Positions 15,195-24,000 of a DNA stretch of 64,000 nt are shown in pieces. Source of the stretch: an uncultured Dehalococcoidia bacterium (GTDB taxonomy: Bacteria; Chloroflexota; Dehalococcoidia; Lucifugimonadales; UBA3495); contig CATQHB010000002.1 of assembly GCA_958295765.1 (NCBI GenBank), forward strand, positions 2,592,091 to 2,656,090, given 5' to 3'. The first letter of the stretch is position 1. Every line of letters begins with the position of its first letter. Both the position numbers and the translations under genes were made by a program. The notes under the pieces are model-generated. The model was not told the origin of the DNA. It did not search any database and saw nothing but the letters and a program-made list of their open reading frames with translations.

Positions 15195-16592
15195 CTACTC
15201 CCCCTGTACCACCTCGGTGTCGGGGCGGAAGGCGGCCCAGGCAAACCAGAAGTGGTTGGCGTGAACTATGGGGGTCAGTTGCTGGCCGGCCAGGGGGCCG
15301 GCCACCGCCCGGCCCAGGATGCTCCATTGGCTGCCGGTCTCCGCATCGACAAAACCGTTACCGTCATCGGCGGCGCGGAAGGTCAGCAATTGCCCGTCCA
15401 ACTCCCGGTCAAAGACGCCGGTTGCGCCCACCTCTTTCGAGTCGCCGATGTACGGCCCGTCCAGCGCGGAGCGGGCGCCGGGCTGAAAAAAGACCGCCAG
15501 GGCCTGCCCGCCGACCGAATGGTGGACAACGCCCCGGGATTCCAGCAGCGGGAAGGGGAAGGCCGCCGCCCCATCGCCCACGGTCAAGGCCGCCACCCGC
15601 TCCATTGGCAGCAGCCGGGCATCCTCCTTCGCAAAGAAAAGGAAGGGCGACTGATCCACCCGGTCATAGCCAACGTAGGGGTTGCGCCCGTAGTCCCGGA
15701 AAAACCCGGTATCCTGGGACAGCACGGCGGCGTCCGGGTAGCCGGCCTTGAAATCCTCCCAGGCGACAATCGTTGCCGGCAGCAGGGTCAACTGCTGGCC
15801 GGTCAATTCGCCCACGATGGCCTCCCCGGTTAGCTGCTGCCACCAGGATTCGGTTTGCCGATCCCACATAATCAGGTCGCTGTTCCGCAGGTTGCCGGAC
15901 ACCCCGAAGTCATAAACTACCCCGTCCAGGTCGCGCCGGAAAACGATGGCCGAGTTGCAGAGGGGGCAGAAGGTGGCAACGACAGGAACCCCGCCCACCG
16001 TATCGTTCACGATTTCGTGCCAGGTGAGAATCTGAAGGGGATAGGCTTTGGCCTCTCCGTTCAGCTCAAAGGCGATGACCGGTTCCTTAGCCTCCAGCCA
16101 GCCGTCGGCCTGCGCCACCGTAGTAAAGTTGGGCTGGTCCAGGGGCGGTATCCCGTCCCGGGGCACACCGCCGGAGAATATCTCATTGTACGGCACGCTG
16201 CGCTTACTGAAGTCCGTTTCCCAATCGCCGCGATAAAGCCCGGCCGTCCGCAACTCCCGCTCCCAATCGGCCAGGGGTCGCGTTGGCGTTAGGGTCGGCG
16301 GCGGCGGTGTTGCCGGCTCTGGCGTCGGCTCAAGGGCCGGCCGGGTTGTCGCTACCGGGGCCGCCGGGACGGGCGTAGCCGGCCGCGCCGTTGGAGAGGC
16401 CGGCCGGGTGCTTGCCGCCACCGGGGACGCGGTTGGCGTTGCTACCGCCCTGGTTTCCGCCGCCGGTTCGGGGGGCAACTCCCGTTCCACCGGCGCCGCG
16501 CCCGGCCCGCAGGCCAGGCCGGCGGCTATTGCCATAGTTATGACCACGCCGGCCAATGCGGCCCGCAGGTTGCGTTTAACTGCCATTCTCAT
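15195..16592 (-). CDS. DUF3179 domain lipoprotein
   Basis: 465 residues. The N-terminus is a lipoprotein signal: Lys/Arg-rich start, hydrophobic core ALAGVVITMAIA and lipobox LAC near residue 28. Residues 35-110 are a Pro/Thr/Ala linker, then the DUF3179 domain begins near 130 with AYPLQILTWHEIVND, the C-x-x-C motif TFCPLCNSA, FGVSGNLRNSDLIMWDR and SWWQQ. The domain is secreted or surface-anchored in many bacteria; its reaction is unknown, and the CxxC suggests metal binding or redox chemistry. ATG 16592 or ATG 16586 could be the start; the second is better spaced from GGAG. Single minus-strand gene. Confidence 0.85.
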   Translation of the reverse strand: MRMAVKRNLRAALAGVVITMAIAAGLACGPGAAPVERELPPEPAAETRAVATPTASPVAASTRPASPTARPATPVPAAPVATTRPALEPTPEPATPPPPTLTPTRPLADWERELRTAGLYRGDWETDFSKRSVPYNEIFSGGVPRDGIPPLDQPNFTTVAQADGWLEAKEPVIAFELNGEAKAYPLQILTWHEIVNDTVGGVPVVATFCPLCNSAIVFRRDLDGVVYDFGVSGNLRNSDLIMWDRQTESWWQQLTGEAIVGELTGQQLTLLPATIVAWEDFKAGYPDAAVLSQDTGFFRDYGRNPYVGYDRVDQSPFLFFAKEDARLLPMERVAALTVGDGAAAFPFPLLESRGVVHHSVGGQALAVFFQPGARSALDGPYIGDSKEVGATGVFDRELDGQLLTFRAADDGNGFVDAETGSQWSILGRAVAGPLAGQQLTPIVHANHFWFAWAAFRPDTEVVQGE

Positions 16593-16691
16593 TACTCCGG
16601 TTCCAAAGGATACCGTTACTATTCATCATTGCCATTATGCCATTACCTTGACCTGGCGTGTGCAAATGCAAAGCCGAGTTACCGCCTCTCC

Positions 16692-16751
16692 CCGCTCATC
16701 CTGAGCTTGTCGAAGGATGCCGGGATGGTTCGACAGGCTCACCATGAGCGG
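16692..16751. repeat. family C repeat plus short direct repeats
   Basis: Complete family C pair. It is followed by two direct copies of CGGTTATACCATTAGCGGTT (from about 16749 and 16785) and by AATCGGTCAAGAACCTAAA, a tail that recurs near 56315 beside another family C pair. The gap 16593-16975 holds no gene. Confidence 0.8.
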
Positions 16752-16975
16752 TTATACCATTAGCGGTTACAAGCTCACCGTGACCGGTTATACCATTAGC
16801 GGTTATAAAATGTAATCGGTCAAGAACCTAAAGGCCCGGTATCCAGCCTAACCCGCCGTATCGCCGCCGCCCGATTCCGGGTAGAATATAGGATAACTAT
16901 TGACTGGCGCCATAGCCGCCGGCCCGGCGGTTTCAGCCGTACCGGGCCGCCGTCGGCGCGAGGGGGGATAGATAT

Positions 16976-17623
16976 ATGGTCACGGAAAACCCGGATGCTA
17001 CGGATACTACGGATACTACGGATGCCTTGTTGGTGGACGATGCGGCTTTGCGCCGCACGGTGGCGGCGTTGCAGGCCCGCAACATTGCGGCGGTAGTGGC
17101 CGAGAACGGCGACGACGCCCGGGAAAAGTTGATTGAGATGATTCCCGACGGGGCGGAAGTTTTCAAGAGTACCTCGGAAACCCTGGACACCATCGGCTAC
17201 TCCGACTACATCCGCCAGACCGACCGCTACAAAAACCTCTATATGGAGATTGCGGCGGAACCGGACCGGGCGCGGCAGCGGGAACTGCGGCGGCAGGCCA
17301 GCGTCGCCGAGTATTACGTGGGCAGCGTCCACGCCATCGCCGAGACCGGGGAGGTGATAATCGCCAGCGGTTCGGGCAGCCAGTTGGGGGCCTACGTTTA
17401 CGGGGCCAAGCAGGTTATCTGGGTGGCCGGCGTCCAGAAAATTTGCCCCACGCTGCCGGACGCCCTGGCTAGGGTGCGGGGCTTTGCCGTAGAGCGGCAC
17501 CACCAATGGGCCGAAGCCAGCGGGCGCACCGCCGGCCCCCTGGGAAAGCTGCTGATTTTTGAGAACGAACAGGCCGAGAACCGGGTCAGCCTGGTGCTGA
17601 TTAAGGAGTCGGTGGGGTGGTAG
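16976..17623 (+). CDS. LUD domain protein (LutC/YkgG-like)
   Basis: 215 residues. The body matches LutC-type LUD domains: the helix ALRRTVAALQARNIAAVVAEN, AREKLIEMIPDGAEVFKSTSETL, then VGSVHAIAETGEVIIASGSGSQLGAYVYGAKQVIWVAG and a C-terminal VSLVLIKE. LUD proteins take part in lactate utilisation as LutABC; LutA and LutB are not in this window, so the role may differ. The N-terminal DATDTTDTTDA comes from a 9-base tandem repeat. ATG 16976 follows AGGGGGGATA. Confidence 0.8.
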   Translation: MVTENPDATDTTDTTDALLVDDAALRRTVAALQARNIAAVVAENGDDAREKLIEMIPDGAEVFKSTSETLDTIGYSDYIRQTDRYKNLYMEIAAEPDRARQRELRRQASVAEYYVGSVHAIAETGEVIIASGSGSQLGAYVYGAKQVIWVAGVQKICPTLPDALARVRGFAVERHHQWAEASGRTAGPLGKLLIFENEQAENRVSLVLIKESVGW

Positions 17624-17670
17624 GTTGACCGCGCCCCGGCCGGGCAGGGCAAGTTGAGTTGAACCTCCCC

Positions 17671-17812
17671 CCGCTCACCCTGAGCTTGTCGAAGGGCGGA
17701 ATAGGGATGGTTCGACAAGCTCACCATGAGCGGATTTATCAGCAACTCCCCGCTCATCCTGAACCGGTTGAAGGATGATGCGCCGGTGGTTCGACAAGCT
17801 CACCATGAGCGG
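17671..17812. repeat. two family C repeats
   Basis: Two complete pairs, 17671-17733 and 17750-17812; the second has CCGGTTGAAGGATG in place of CTTGTCGAAGG. The gap 17624-18133 contains these, one family A copy and the VOC gene leader. Confidence 0.85.
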
Positions 17813-17862
17813 ATGCTGTCAGCGACCAGGGCAACCCAAGCAACCGTCGGCAACCCAAACCA

Positions 17863-17959
17863 CCGTCGTTCCGGCGAAAGCCGGAATCCAGAAAGCTCGG
17901 TATCCGGCTCGCTCTTTTCCGGGGGATTTCCTGGATTCCGGCTTTCGCCGGAACGACGG
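17863..17959. repeat. family A repeat (A7)
   Basis: Complete element, with a CCGTCGGCAACCC fragment just before it that looks like the start of a lost copy. Confidence 0.9.
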
Positions 17960-18133
17960 TTGAAATGTTGGAATGACGGGTTGTTTATGATGACGGGCTT
18001 ATAAGGCGATTGACCCGGCGCAGCGGTTGACCCGACCTTTCCGGTTCAATTACTATGCACAACTAAATACTACCTACCAGGCGCAACTACCTATAGTCGC
18101 CGGACGCAACGGCCCGGCAAGCAGGAGGATGCA

Positions 18134-19387
18134 ATGGCTACCACTCAGGAAAGGCTTTACAACGTGGGCGGGGTGAATATGCCCCAACCCTTCAAGATTC
18201 GGCGGCTGGGCCATTTCGGTTTTAACGTAGCGGATATGGCGGCCGGCCTCCACTTCTACAAAGACCTGCTGGGGTTCAAGGTGTCCGACCACCTGAACTT
18301 CAAGGGCAACCCCCAGCGGGCCGAGTTGCTGAAAGAGGTTGCCGATGCCGACTGCCAGGGCGCGTTTATGCACCACGGCAGCGACCATCATTCCTTTGTC
18401 CTTTTCCCCAAGAAGGCCCTGGACGTGCTGGGCCGGGGCGGCGAACACAACGGCGACGGCGACGTTACCATCAACCAGATTACCTGGCAGACCGGCTCCC
18501 TGGCCGAGGTGGTCAACGGGCACCACTACTTTAATGATTCGGGCATCCCCATCCGCCGCACCGGGCGGGATATGCCCGGCAGCAACTGGCATACCTACGT
18601 CTGGGACCCGGACGACCACATCAACGAGCTTTACTACGGCATTGAGCAAATCGGCTGGCTGGGCCGCAGCAAGCCCCGCCCGATGCACTACCGGGGTTTC
18701 TCCGACACGCCCAGCCTGCCCCAAATGTCGGAGGAGGCCGAGGTGCAAGAGGCGGTTGAGCAGGGGATTGAAATTTTCTCCGGCACCCGCGACCTGGAAT
18801 CAACGCCGGCCAACTATGACGTGGAAGGGATACTCCTGCCCCGCCCGTTCAAGATTACCAAAATCGGCCCGGTCAACCTCTTTGTGAACGACCTGGACGC
18901 CGCCCTCAACTTCTACACCGACCGGCTGGGCTTTGCCTTTACCGAGGAGGCCAGCTACCGGGGGCATCGGGCGGTGTTCCTGCGCAACGGCAATGAGCAT
19001 CACAGCCTGGGCCTGTTCCCCAAGGCGCTGCGGGCCGAACTGGGTTGCAGCCCGCATACCTCCTGTATGTCCTTTGGGGTCGAGGTGGGTAGCTACCAGC
19101 AACTGCGGAACGCGGTGGCTTTCCTGAAGGAACGGGGGGTTACTTTCCAGGAAATCCCGGCGGAACTGCATCCGGGAATCGACTACGCCGCCTTTGCCCG
19201 GGACCCGGACGGCCACCTGATTCAACTCTACTACTACATGGAGCAGTTGGGTTGGGAAGGCCAACCCCGGCCCAAGGAACTGCGCCGCCCGGTCAAGGGC
19301 AACGGCAACAGCGACGAATGGCCGGAAACTTTGGACGCCCTGTCCGACACCTACGTTGACCAGGTATTTCAGGGGCCTTTGGGGTAG
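18134..19387 (+). CDS. two-domain VOC (extradiol dioxygenase-like) protein
   Basis: 417 residues with two vicinal-oxygen-chelate modules (about 22-175 and 240-375). Module 1 keeps the metal triad pattern: His in LGHFGFNVAD, His in DHHSFVLF and Glu in INELYYGIEQIGW. Module 2 reads GPVNLFVND (no first His), EHHSLGLFP and LIQLYYYMEQLGW (Gln in place of the first Glu), so it looks non-catalytic, as in type I extradiol dioxygenases, where only one module binds Fe(II). The order is reversed compared with BphC, where the C-terminal module is active. Likely opens a catechol-like ring, by inference. ATG 18134 follows AGGAGG. Confidence 0.8.
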   Translation: MATTQERLYNVGGVNMPQPFKIRRLGHFGFNVADMAAGLHFYKDLLGFKVSDHLNFKGNPQRAELLKEVADADCQGAFMHHGSDHHSFVLFPKKALDVLGRGGEHNGDGDVTINQITWQTGSLAEVVNGHHYFNDSGIPIRRTGRDMPGSNWHTYVWDPDDHINELYYGIEQIGWLGRSKPRPMHYRGFSDTPSLPQMSEEAEVQEAVEQGIEIFSGTRDLESTPANYDVEGILLPRPFKITKIGPVNLFVNDLDAALNFYTDRLGFAFTEEASYRGHRAVFLRNGNEHHSLGLFPKALRAELGCSPHTSCMSFGVEVGSYQQLRNAVAFLKERGVTFQEIPAELHPGIDYAAFARDPDGHLIQLYYYMEQLGWEGQPRPKELRRPVKGNGNSDEWPETLDALSDTYVDQVFQGPLG

Positions 19388-19442
19388 CGGGCAGGGGAGT
19401 AAATACCCCGCTCATCCTGAGTGGAGCATTTACCCCAAGCGG

Positions 19443-19472
19443 TGGACAATTACAAGGGGCGCCAAGTATAAT
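19443..19472 (+). promoter_or_regulatory. sigma70-type promoter before tRNA-Ser
   Basis: -35 TGGACA (19443-19448), 18-base spacer, -10 TATAAT (19467-19472). The predicted start falls about 25 bases before the tRNA 5' end. It overlaps the terminator hairpin of the upstream gene. Confidence 0.6.
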
Positions 19473-19492
19473 AGCTTGGCGTCTCTTTTTTC
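19460..19492 (+). terminator. intrinsic terminator of the VOC gene
   Basis: CGCCAAG / CTTGGCG perfect 7-bp stem with loop TATAATAG, then TCTCTTTTTTC. It closes the transcript from the gene ending at 19387. Its loop is also the -10 box of the tRNA promoter. Confidence 0.65.
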
Positions 19493-19504
19493 GTCCCTTA
19501 TTGC

Positions 19505-19594
19505 GGAGAGGTGCCGGAGTGGACGAACGGGCACGACTGGAAATCGTGTAGGGGCTTACGCCTCTCGAGGGTTCGAATCCCTCTCTCTCCGCCA
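19505..19594 (+). tRNA. tRNA-Ser (anticodon GGA)
   Basis: 90 bases with encoded CCA. Acceptor GGAGAGG/TCTCTCC, long variable arm (about GTAGGGGCTTACGCCTC) typical of class II tRNAs, T-loop GTTCGAATCC and anticodon loop CTGGAAA with GGA at 19539-19541. It reads UCC and UCU serine codons. Confidence 0.95.
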
Positions 19595-19677
19595 GCAAAG
19601 GGATAGACCTATACGGCCTCTAGCGCCGGGAGCCGGAAATACCCCGGTTTAATTACCGGCACTTTACCGAACCGTCA

Positions 19678-19702
19678 GGGCGGGTTAGAAACCCGCCCCT
19701 AC
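19678..19702. repeat. family B half element
   Basis: Right-hand hairpin GGGCGGGTTAGAAACCCGCC only. The stretch 19595-20160 carries this, three family C pairs, a truncated A and another B half; no gene is seen. Confidence 0.8.
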
Positions 19703-19753
19703 CATTTTTTGGCATCAAGCGAGGATGCCACCGATACAAACAGGCTACCCAAA

Positions 19754-19814
19754 CCGCTCATGGTGAGCTTGTCAAACCACCTACCCCATCCTTCGACCGG
19801 CTCAGGATGAGCGG
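19754..19814. repeat. family C repeat
   Basis: Complete pair; the left arm has TGTCAAACC in place of TGTCGAACC. Confidence 0.85.
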
Positions 19815-19849
19815 GGTATTTACGCTTGGCCGGTCAATCGCATCATAAA

Positions 19850-19899
19850 CCCCTCATTCCGGGGGATTTCCTGGATTCCGGCTTTCGCCGGAACGACGG
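19850..19899. repeat. family A repeat (A8), internal deletion
   Basis: Left arm reduced to CCTCATTCC, joined directly to GGGGGATTTCCTGGATTCCG and an intact right arm; about half of the element is lost. Confidence 0.85.
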
Positions 19900-19935
19900 T
19901 TGTTGTTTGGGTTGCCTGGCTGAAATGCGATTGAC

Positions 19936-20104
19936 CGGCATGGTGAGCTTGTCGAACCACCCACCCCGTCCTTCGACAAGCTCAGGATGAGCGGTATAAA
20001 GCGGGCTTGGCTTGACCCCACAAATGCAAACAAGCCACCCAAACCGCTCATGGTGAGCTTGTAGAACCATCCACCCTATCCTTCGACAGGCTCAGGATGA
20101 GCGG
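19936..20104. repeat. two family C repeats, direct tandem
   Basis: Pairs at 19936-19994 and 20044-20104, each followed by the same GCGGTATAAAGCGGG. Confidence 0.85.
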
Positions 20105-20132
20105 TATAAAGCGGGATTAGCGGATGCTTACC

Positions 20133-20158
20133 GGGCGGGTTTTCAACCCCGCCCCTAC
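20133..20158. repeat. family B half element
   Basis: CGGGCGGGTTTTCAACCCCG..., abutting the 3' end of the DM13 gene. Confidence 0.75.
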
Positions 20159-20160
20159 AT

Positions 20161-20907
20161 TCAACTCGCCCTTTCCAGGGGGGCTACGCTGAAAATTACG
20201 CGGAAGGGGCGGCAGTAGATGATGACGCTGTTCTGGGCGGTCGGGTCCAGGTCCGGCGGTATTTCGTAGTTCTGGTTGCCGATGTTGCCCTTGAGCCGGC
20301 CCAGGCCGACGTAGCCCCCGCTATCCAACTCCTCCCGGCTTTGCGGGTCCGGGGCCTGGGCTAACAGGACGTGCAGTTCCGGCCCGTTGGTAACCCGGAA
20401 GTCCTCCAGCCGCAGCAGGTGGGAGCCGTCGGGGGCGCGGTAGATGGTGGCAACGCCGCTGCCCCGGTGGAAGGAATCAACGTCGCGGAAGTTGCCGGAG
20501 GCGACGATTTCCGGCCCGGCCGGCGCGGCAACCGGGGCCGGCGTGGACACGGCCGGTTCCGCAATAACCTCATCAATCATGGTTTCCGGCACCATATAAA
20601 CCTCTACCCCTCCCTCCCGGACAACCTCAACCCGCACCTCATTTTCACCCTGGGCCATAGCAGCCGGGGGCATAGTCGGCATCGGCTCAGCCACCGGCGG
20701 CTGGTCCATACCCGCCATCGCCGACATCACGGCCTCCGCCTCGGCCATAGTCATCTCCGGCGGGATTTGGGCCTGGGCGGCGAAGGGAAACTCCTCGTCC
20801 ACGCTCTGGCTGATAACCAGGGGCGACAGAAACCACCAGGCGGCGCCCAGAACCGGTATGAGAATAACCACGCCGACTATCAGCAGTATATTCCGTTTCC
20901 GCATCAA
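20161..20907 (-). CDS. membrane-anchored DM13 domain protein
   Basis: 248 residues. One N-terminal membrane anchor (IVGVVILIPVLGAAWWFL, residues 9-27), then a Met/Pro/Ala-rich linker to about residue 135, then a DM13 domain: SGNFRDVDSFHRGSGVATIY, LLRLEDFRVTNGPELHVLL, GLGRLKGNIGNQNYEIP and the closing YCRPFRVIFSVAPL with its conserved Cys. DM13 is a DOMON-like extracellular fold proposed to take part in electron transfer. The domain would face outward. ATG 20907; the upstream bases 20916-20950 are a family E repeat. Confidence 0.8.
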   Translation of the reverse strand: MMRKRNILLIVGVVILIPVLGAAWWFLSPLVISQSVDEEFPFAAQAQIPPEMTMAEAEAVMSAMAGMDQPPVAEPMPTMPPAAMAQGENEVRVEVVREGGVEVYMVPETMIDEVIAEPAVSTPAPVAAPAGPEIVASGNFRDVDSFHRGSGVATIYRAPDGSHLLRLEDFRVTNGPELHVLLAQAPDPQSREELDSGGYVGLGRLKGNIGNQNYEIPPDLDPTAQNSVIIYCRPFRVIFSVAPLERAS

Positions 20908-20915
20908 AACACCTT

Positions 20916-21028
20916 TTAATTAGGAATTAGGAATTAAGAATTAGGAATTGGAGACGCCGGTTCCAGAAGTTCAGCGTTTCAGCGTTCAATTCTCAATTCT
21001 TAATTTTTAATTCCTAATTCTTAATTCC
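20916..21028. repeat. family E inverted pair (AATTAGG-type)
   Basis: Family E is an AT-rich 7/15-base iteration of TTAGGAATTAAGAATTAGG. Here a left block (20916-20950) and its inverse (20987-21028) enclose 36 bases. It lies between two divergent 5'/3' ends on the minus strand; the right block ends inside the hydroxyacid dehydrogenase stop region. Confidence 0.85.
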
Positions 21029-22007
21029 TTCGATAAACTTCCGGGTTGGCGCACCGCTCCAGGGGGTCACCGTTCAGGCCGGCGATTAGGTTGCGGGCCG
21101 CCAGGCGGCACATGGCACCCCGGGCCGCTACCGAGGCGCTGCCGATGTGGGGGGCGATTACCACGTTTTCCAGGGTCAGCAGGGGGTCATCGGCCGGTAT
21201 GGGTTCCGGGTCGGTTACGTCCAGCCCGGCGGCGTAAATCCAGCCTTCCTTGAGGGCGGTGTAGAGGGCGCGGGAGTCCACCACCGGGCCGCGGGCCGCG
21301 TTGACCAGGACGGCGGTGGGTTTCATCCGCCGCAGTTCCGCCGCGCCGATGTAGTGGCGGGTTTCCGGCGTCAACGGCACGTGGAGGGAAACAAAGTCGG
21401 ATTCAGCCAGCAGGGTAGGCAGGTCGGCATAGGCCAGGCCGTAGCGGGCCTCCAAATCCGGGTGGCGGGTGCGGGAGTGGTAGAGGAGTTTCATATCAAA
21501 ACCCTGACCCCGCCGGGCCATCTCCAAGCCAATCTGGCCCAGGCCGACGATGCCCAGGGTTTTGTCATGCACGTCCACGCCCAGCCAGCGCAGGGGGTGA
21601 AAGGCCAAGTCCCAGTGGCCGTTGCGTACCCACCGCTCGCTCTCACCGATGCGCCGGGCGGCGGCCAGCAGCAGGGCAAAGGCCGTGTCCGCCGTCGCTT
21701 TAGCCAGCACGCCGGGGGTGTAGCCCACCGGCACGCCCCGCCGGGTCGCCTCGGCCACGTCCACGTTGTCCAGCCCCACCGCCAACTGGCTGATGACTTT
21801 AAGGCCGGGGGCCGCCTCCAGCAGGGCGGCGTCCACCCGGTCCATAATGTTGGTGAGAATGGCGTCGGCGCCGGCGGCCTTTTCCCGTAGGATTGCCGGG
21901 GATGGCGGTTCGTCGTCGGGCCAGACTTCCAGATCGGCGGCGCCGGCAATCAAGTCCAGGGCCTCCGGCATTATCCGGCGGGTAACGAAAACTTTGGGCC
22001 TGCTCAT
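21021..22007 (-). CDS. D-isomer-specific 2-hydroxyacid dehydrogenase (glyoxylate/hydroxypyruvate reductase type)
   Basis: 328 residues. Rossmann motif GLGQIGLEMA near residue 156, HVPLTPETRHYI with substrate-near residues, NAARGPVVD containing the catalytic Arg, DPEPIPADDPL with the Glu partner, and the catalytic His in PHIGSAS near 290. This is the order and length of GyaR/GhrB-type enzymes that reduce glyoxylate or hydroxypyruvate with NAD(P)H. No close neighbours on the same strand. The stop region overlaps the inner edge of a family E repeat. Confidence 0.88.
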   Translation of the reverse strand: MSRPKVFVTRRIMPEALDLIAGAADLEVWPDDEPPSPAILREKAAGADAILTNIMDRVDAALLEAAPGLKVISQLAVGLDNVDVAEATRRGVPVGYTPGVLAKATADTAFALLLAAARRIGESERWVRNGHWDLAFHPLRWLGVDVHDKTLGIVGLGQIGLEMARRGQGFDMKLLYHSRTRHPDLEARYGLAYADLPTLLAESDFVSLHVPLTPETRHYIGAAELRRMKPTAVLVNAARGPVVDSRALYTALKEGWIYAAGLDVTDPEPIPADDPLLTLENVVIAPHIGSASVAARGAMCRLAARNLIAGLNGDPLERCANPEVYRRN

Positions 22008-22134
22008 AAACGGCGCCGCCTCGTGTTTGATGGGGTAAGGGTTAGAATTGTAACTAATGGCGGGGGTGTTGGCTAGGGGTCAGGGCAACCGCATCTTAAC
22101 CAGAGCAACCCAAGCAACCGTCATTCCCAAACAA

Positions 22135-22231
22135 CCGTCGTTCCGGCGAAAGCCGGAATCCAGAATCCTCGGTAGCCGGCCCGCTCTTTTCCGGGGGATT
22201 TCCTGGATTCCGGCTTTCGCCGGAACGACGG
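22135..22231. repeat. family A repeat (A9)
   Basis: Complete element. The gene-free stretch 22008-22679 holds A9, a single family C arm at 22281-22306, B11 and the promoter of the next gene. Confidence 0.9.
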
Positions 22232-22402
22232 TTTGAAGGACGGGTTAGGGTTTATGATGCGGTTGCCCTGAGTAACGGATGGTTCGACAAGCTCACCATG
22301 AGCGAGTTCTGTTACATGAGCGGATTTTGTTGGCGGTATTGACTTGGCGCCGGCCTTGCCGGTATTACGGGTATTCGCAACGGGTGTTGGTATTTTCATC
22401 GG

Positions 22403-22520
22403 GTAGGGGCGGGTTTATAACCCGCCCTACGTTCAAGGGCAAGGAAATGTCGGGAAACGGGTGTGCCATAGCTGAACCGTCCTGCACCTGAGACAGGGCG
22501 GGTTACAAACCCGCCCCTAC
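22403..22520. repeat. family B repeat (B11) with outer arms
   Basis: Complete, flanked by CAACGGGTGTTGG to the left and CAACAAGTGTTGAGAATACC (22561-22580) to the right. Confidence 0.9.
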
Positions 22521-22599
22521 CATACAACCATCCACCAAAGCCGGGCTGGGTAAGGAACATCAACAAGTGTTGAGAATACCTTTGCCGCCGGTTGAACAC

Positions 22600-22627
22600 T
22601 TGTCAAGCCCGGCCTGGATGCTATACT
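22600..22627 (+). promoter_or_regulatory. sigma70-type promoter for the ornithine cyclodeaminase-like gene
   Basis: -35 TTGTCA (22600-22605), 16-base spacer, -10 TATACT (22622-22627), 53 bases before the start codon. Confidence 0.6.
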
Positions 22628-22679
22628 TGGCCCGCAGTCTTACCCAACTTACCCAAACCCAGGGAGGAATTGAGGAATT

Positions 22680-23633
22680 ATGGCCCTGTTTCTGAACGAG
22701 CAAGAGGTTGCCCAACTGCTGCCGATGGCCGAGTGTGTGGACGTGCTGGACGAGGCGTTTGCCCACGCCGGGGCCGGCAAGGTGGATATTAAGCCCCGCT
22801 CCCGCATCCGGATGCCCGGCGGGTTTTTTCACTTTATGGCCGCCGCCGATGCCGACCATAAGGTGTTCGGCTATAAGGCTTACCCGTCCTTTGCCAGCGG
22901 CGCGCGGATGATTGTAATGCTGTATGACTATGAGACCGGGCAGCTATTGTCCTGTATGGAGGGGAGCCGGTTGGGGCAGATTCGCACCGGGGCCGCCTCC
23001 GGGCTGGCGACCCGCTACATGGCCCGGGGCGACGCCGACAGCGTGGGGGTCATCGGTTCCGGCTTTCAGGCCCGCAGCCAACTGGAGGCCATCTGCGCCG
23101 TCCGGGACATCCGGCAGGTCAAGGTTTACAGCCGCCGGCCAGAGCGGCGGGAGGAGTTCGCCCAAAGGATGGGGGAGCGGCTGAACCTGGACATTACCCC
23201 GGTGGCAAGCGCGCAGGAGTGTGTGTCAGACGTAGCGGTGGCGGTTACCATCACCTCGGCCCGGGACCCGGTGCTGGAAGGGGACTGGCTGGCCCCGGGC
23301 ACTCACGTCAACGCCGCCGGCGGCAACCACTGGATACGCCGGGAGGTGGACGAGGCGGCGGTGCTGCGGTCGGCGGTCATCGCGGTGGACGACCTGGACC
23401 AGGCCAAGATAGAGTGCGGCGACCTGATTTGGCCGGAGAGCCGGGGCGAATTCCGCTGGGATCAGGTCTGCGAGTTGCAGGACGTAGTAGCCGGCCGGGT
23501 AGCCGGCCGCCCCGACGCCCAGGCCGTAACCCTGTTCGAGTCCATGGGCGTGGCCCTGGAGGACATCGCCGCCGCCCAACTGGTCTATCGCAAGGCCCGG
23601 GAACAGGGCATCGGCCAGGAACTGCCCTTTTAG
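22680..23633 (+). CDS. ornithine cyclodeaminase/mu-crystallin family protein
   Basis: 317 residues. FLNEQEVAQLLPM opening, a substrate-side region with KPRSRIRMPGGFFHFM and GYKAYPSF, EGSRLGQIRTGAASGLATRYMAR linking to the Rossmann segment VGVIGSGFQARSQLEAI, and THVNAAGGNHWIRREVD. The family includes ornithine cyclodeaminase, alanine dehydrogenase and ketimine reductases, all forming or reducing an imine with NAD(P); which one cannot be decided. ATG 22680 follows GGGAGGAATTGAGGAA. Single plus-strand gene with its own promoter. Confidence 0.85.
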   Translation: MALFLNEQEVAQLLPMAECVDVLDEAFAHAGAGKVDIKPRSRIRMPGGFFHFMAAADADHKVFGYKAYPSFASGARMIVMLYDYETGQLLSCMEGSRLGQIRTGAASGLATRYMARGDADSVGVIGSGFQARSQLEAICAVRDIRQVKVYSRRPERREEFAQRMGERLNLDITPVASAQECVSDVAVAVTITSARDPVLEGDWLAPGTHVNAAGGNHWIRREVDEAAVLRSAVIAVDDLDQAKIECGDLIWPESRGEFRWDQVCELQDVVAGRVAGRPDAQAVTLFESMGVALEDIAAAQLVYRKAREQGIGQELPF

Positions 23634-23728
23634 GGGGGTAGTTGGGCCGGATTGACCGGGTATAGATAGGCTGGCCCGGATTAACCCGATACAAAGAGGC
23701 TGGCGCAGGGCAATCGCAGCCCAAACAA

Positions 23729-23825
23729 CCGTCGTTCCGGCGAAAGCCGGAATCCAGGAAATCCCTCAGAAAAGAACGGGCCGGCTACCAAGGGTTCTGG
23801 GTTCCGGCTTTCGCCGGAACGACGG
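23729..23825. repeat. family A repeat (A10)
   Basis: Complete element; the centre has TTCTGGGTTCCGG in place of TTCTGGATTCCGG. The remainder of 23634-24000 is the leader of the next gene. Confidence 0.9.
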
Positions 23826-23912
23826 TTGCCCAGCCGAAATGACGGTTGCCTGGTTGCCCCGGTTAAAATGCGATTGCCTTACTCCCCCTACCCTTGCCCT
23901 TTTCCCGCCCCT

Positions 23913-23940
23913 TTGCAATAATTCTAGCAATAGTTATAGC
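23913..23940 (+). promoter_or_regulatory. candidate promoter for the FAD-linked oxidase gene
   Basis: -35 TTGCAA (23913-23918), 16-base spacer, -10 TATAGC (23935-23940) in a locally AT-rich leader. Confidence 0.4.
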
Positions 23941-24000
23941 CATAGCCGTACCCCGTTCCCCAACCGGTTCCCCATCCTTGACCCGTGTTTATGGGTGTTT

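Noticed and set aside
19293-19598. Minus-strand ORF across the tRNA-Ser
   Set aside because: It is the antisense of the VOC gene end and of the tRNA itself; such ORFs are a common artefact of tRNA-Ser genes.
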